This document shows, piece after piece, positions 62,268 to 64,000 of a stretch of DNA of 64,000 bases. A program made the position numbers and the translations under genes. The notes under the pieces are model-generated. The model was given only the letters and a program-made list of their open reading frames with translations, was not told the origin of the DNA and made no database searches. Each line of letters starts with the position of its first letter. Positions within the stretch are counted from its first letter, which is position 1. Where the stretch lies: contig NZ_SNZV01000009.1 of assembly GCF_004364125.1 (NCBI RefSeq), forward strand, positions 124,001-188,000, written 5' to 3'. Origin of the DNA: Sphingobacterium paludis (GTDB taxonomy: Bacteria; Bacteroidota; Bacteroidia; Sphingobacteriales; Sphingobacteriaceae).

Positions 62268-63752
62268 TTAGTCAAAGGGCGAGATTTCCTGTCCGTCCCA
62301 ATTTTCATTAAAAAGCACCTGAAAGTTCTTGACCGCTTCATGGTGCGGCAATAATGCACCCCGAAAAATGAGTAGCATATTATTTCGCAACGCGCTGGAT
62401 ACCTCAAAACTTCGCAGTAAGATATCTTCAGCATCATAAGCATCCACGGTATATGTCAAAGGAAAGGGCGTAGATACTTGACCAATAAATTGATGGAAAG
62501 CAACAGTATGGTCTCCCTGGCTGAATTCCGGGTAAACCACGATTTGCGAAGCATCGACGATGGGGTTGACCAGCGAAGTATGGAAAGGAGCATAAAACTC
62601 AGGATCATGACGCCTGCTGATAACAATCTTGTTTACTCGCTTTAAATCCGTAGCATCTGTAAACTCAAATTTTACTTGACTAAAGTATCGTCTTAATACA
62701 ATCTGTCGTTCCATATCTCCGGTAACAGTGAAGGTATCCAGCACACCAAATATCCGCGCTTGGTGATTGGAAAATCGATTTGCAATGTAGAGCGACGTTG
62801 CTGCCGCTGCCTCAGGCAGCATTAACTTTTCACTAGATTCGTTACTGACAAACGAGGCAATGTAGTCGCCGGCTGGCAGCGAAAGGGAAAAGTCGGCGAG
62901 GCTTTGCCTTGCAAAATCATATACCCCTGTACTTACCAGGTTTTTATTATCCGCTTCATAAATATAGTAATGCAGGGCCTTTATTGAGGCGTCACTACGT
63001 ATACCGCTCGTTCCGGTCAAACGTATATTATCCAATTTTACAACGGAGGTCGCTTCCCGGTAGTCGCTAGCTTCACCCCGAAAGCCTGCTTTCGGTATCA
63101 GCTTTAAGAACAGGTCGCGTCGCAAGTCAAGAGCTAGGGATTCCAGCGGAAAAACAAAGGTGCTCCGGGCATGCGCAGTATTGGTATTACTGAATTGATT
63201 ATCCTCGGTAAGAAGTGTATAGTTTCGTCCATCCTGTGAATACGATAACGAAAAGGCTTTCGGCCCCGTGCCCGATGAACTGATATCCAGTCCGAACGAT
63301 CGTACCTGTACAACACCCGATAAGGGCATTTTCAGAACAATTTCGCTAGCGCCACTGATTGTTAGTCCGAAGCCGGCGCTGTACGTATCATAGCTCCAGC
63401 CGGTAGCAAAGGTTTCCGGAATCTGACCTTGATTGAACGTGATAGAGGATCCGCCTGCTACAAATACATCAGGCTCTAGCGTCGACTGATTAAAAGACCA
63501 ATAGTACAGGTAGCCCTCTTGGCCAGATTGGGGTGAGCGCAATGCCGTGGCATTGCTCGATAGGCCTTTTTGTGCCCGCACACTGCTACGCAACGGGCGG
63601 ATAAGCTGATCAAATTCCTGGAATTTGACCGCTACCGTATAGCTTTTTTTATCATCGTATTTCGGATCGAAATCTTTTTTGCAAGAGCTGGCGTAAACGA
63701 TGATAAGTAAAACAGAAAAGCTATACCGCAATAGGTGGGTTAGTGTTTTCAT
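62268..63752 (-). CDS. Uncharacterised beta-rich lipoprotein (possibly fimbrillin/Mfa2-like)
   Basis: A 494-residue lipoprotein (signal peptide with lipobox YASSC, followed by KKDFDPKYDD). The middle part (about 80-250) looks like a beta sandwich with LKMPLSGVVQVRSFGLDISSSG and DNIRLTGTSG, a style seen in carbohydrate-binding-like modules. The C-terminal half (about 255-480: IYEADNKNLVSTGVYD, LPAGDYIASFVSNE, RYFSQVKFEFTDATDLKRVNKIVISRRHDP) is reminiscent of fimbrillin accessory proteins of the FimB/Mfa2 type. I cannot assign a family firmly. It is a single gene with its own promoter. Confidence 0.7.
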   Translation of the reverse strand: MKTLTHLLRYSFSVLLIIVYASSCKKDFDPKYDDKKSYTVAVKFQEFDQLIRPLRSSVRAQKGLSSNATALRSPQSGQEGYLYYWSFNQSTLEPDVFVAGGSSITFNQGQIPETFATGWSYDTYSAGFGLTISGASEIVLKMPLSGVVQVRSFGLDISSSGTGPKAFSLSYSQDGRNYTLLTEDNQFSNTNTAHARSTFVFPLESLALDLRRDLFLKLIPKAGFRGEASDYREATSVVKLDNIRLTGTSGIRSDASIKALHYYIYEADNKNLVSTGVYDFARQSLADFSLSLPAGDYIASFVSNESSEKLMLPEAAAATSLYIANRFSNHQARIFGVLDTFTVTGDMERQIVLRRYFSQVKFEFTDATDLKRVNKIVISRRHDPEFYAPFHTSLVNPIVDASQIVVYPEFSQGDHTVAFHQFIGQVSTPFPLTYTVDAYDAEDILLRSFEVSSALRNNMLLIFRGALLPHHEAVKNFQVLFNENWDGQEISPFD

Positions 63753-63920
63753 ATTACTTTACTTTAGCAAGTTGTAATTGGTAAACCGAAACTAACACTT
63801 ATTAAACGCGCTCACAAATGATCAGGAAAGATAAGCGATGTTAAACGACTAAAAACGGCAACAAATGTCATTAACCTCTATTCGGACCGCTAAAAGAAGG
63901 TCTTAAAGCTTATTTAAAAC

Positions 63921-63954
63921 CAAAAATATGCTTAGACATATAACATGCATCAAA
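63921..63954 (-). promoter_or_regulatory. Candidate promoter of the lipoprotein gene
   Basis: On the minus strand TTTG (63954-63951) and TATTTTTG (63928-63921) are spaced by 22 nt, close to the phylum consensus. The leader before the ATG at 63752 would be about 160 nt. The remaining right edge of the window shows no gene. Confidence 0.5.
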
Positions 63955-64000
63955 AAGTAGAAATGCATCCCCGCCAACGCCACCTGATGGTCTTTTATAA

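Overview
The window looks like a chromosomal piece of a Bacteroidota bacterium, most likely family Sphingobacteriaceae (Sphingobacterium/Pedobacter-like). The grounds are two SusC/SusD-type glycan uptake loci, an atpD-atpC pair standing apart from the other ATP synthase genes, class II KARI, S9/S41/M14 exported peptidases, many lipoproteins, promoters of the Bacteroidota type (TTTG, about 20 nt, TAnnTTTG), and start codons without Shine-Dalgarno sequences. The genus is inferred from protein flavour; no rRNA gene is present.

Layout. 1-15924: a polysaccharide utilisation locus (PUL). It holds a truncated susC leaving the left edge, a divergent AraC-type regulator, and a five-gene minus-strand operon of exported glycosidases (TIM-barrel enzyme, MGH1-like enzyme, GH28, GH95, GH2-malectin). 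GH28 with GH95 and GH2 points to pectin or rhamnogalacturonan side chains. 16311-20364: a small coiled-coil membrane protein and two tandem M14 peptidase paralogues, the first-transcribed of which has lost catalytic residues. 20763-22731: atpD-atpC. 23101-38634: a nearly complete branched-chain amino acid supercluster, ilvE-ilvD-ilvB-(four-helix bundle)-ilvN-(DinB-like)-ilvC-leuC-leuD-(ModF-like ABC ATPase)-leuB-leuA-ilvA. It converts threonine and pyruvate to Ile, Val and Leu and is interrupted by three non-biosynthetic genes.

38730-43478: an S41 lipoprotein peptidase, a DUF2911 protein and an S9 peptidase. 43992-47887: class Ib ribonucleotide reductase nrdHIEF. 48208-52968: a second susC/susD pair. 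53342-55539: a GMC oxidoreductase with its Tat-signal-bearing small subunit, possibly a glycoside 3-dehydrogenase. 55691-56259: mazEF. 56491-62149: HAD phosphatase, FAH-family hydrolase, M23 peptidase, Bcp peroxiredoxin and glycyl-tRNA synthetase. 62268-63752: an uncharacterised lipoprotein, preceded by its promoter.

The most distinctive non-coding content is three kinds of intergenic repeat: (a) arrays of degenerate 'CTTTTGACTT' words, several ending right at start codons in the ilv/leu cluster; (b) a palindromic family (GACGAAGCAATCT...AGATTGCTTCGTC, with outer GTCATTGCGAG arms) in at least four gaps; (c) a 'TTAGTATnTAGTAGATAGTAT' element. Other points of note are a possible attenuator-like leader ahead of ilvE, a strong hairpin between nrdE and nrdF, nested inverted repeats upstream of the glycosidase operon, and a possibly leaderless glyQS transcript. 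I found no rRNA, tRNA, CRISPR array, transposase or phage gene.
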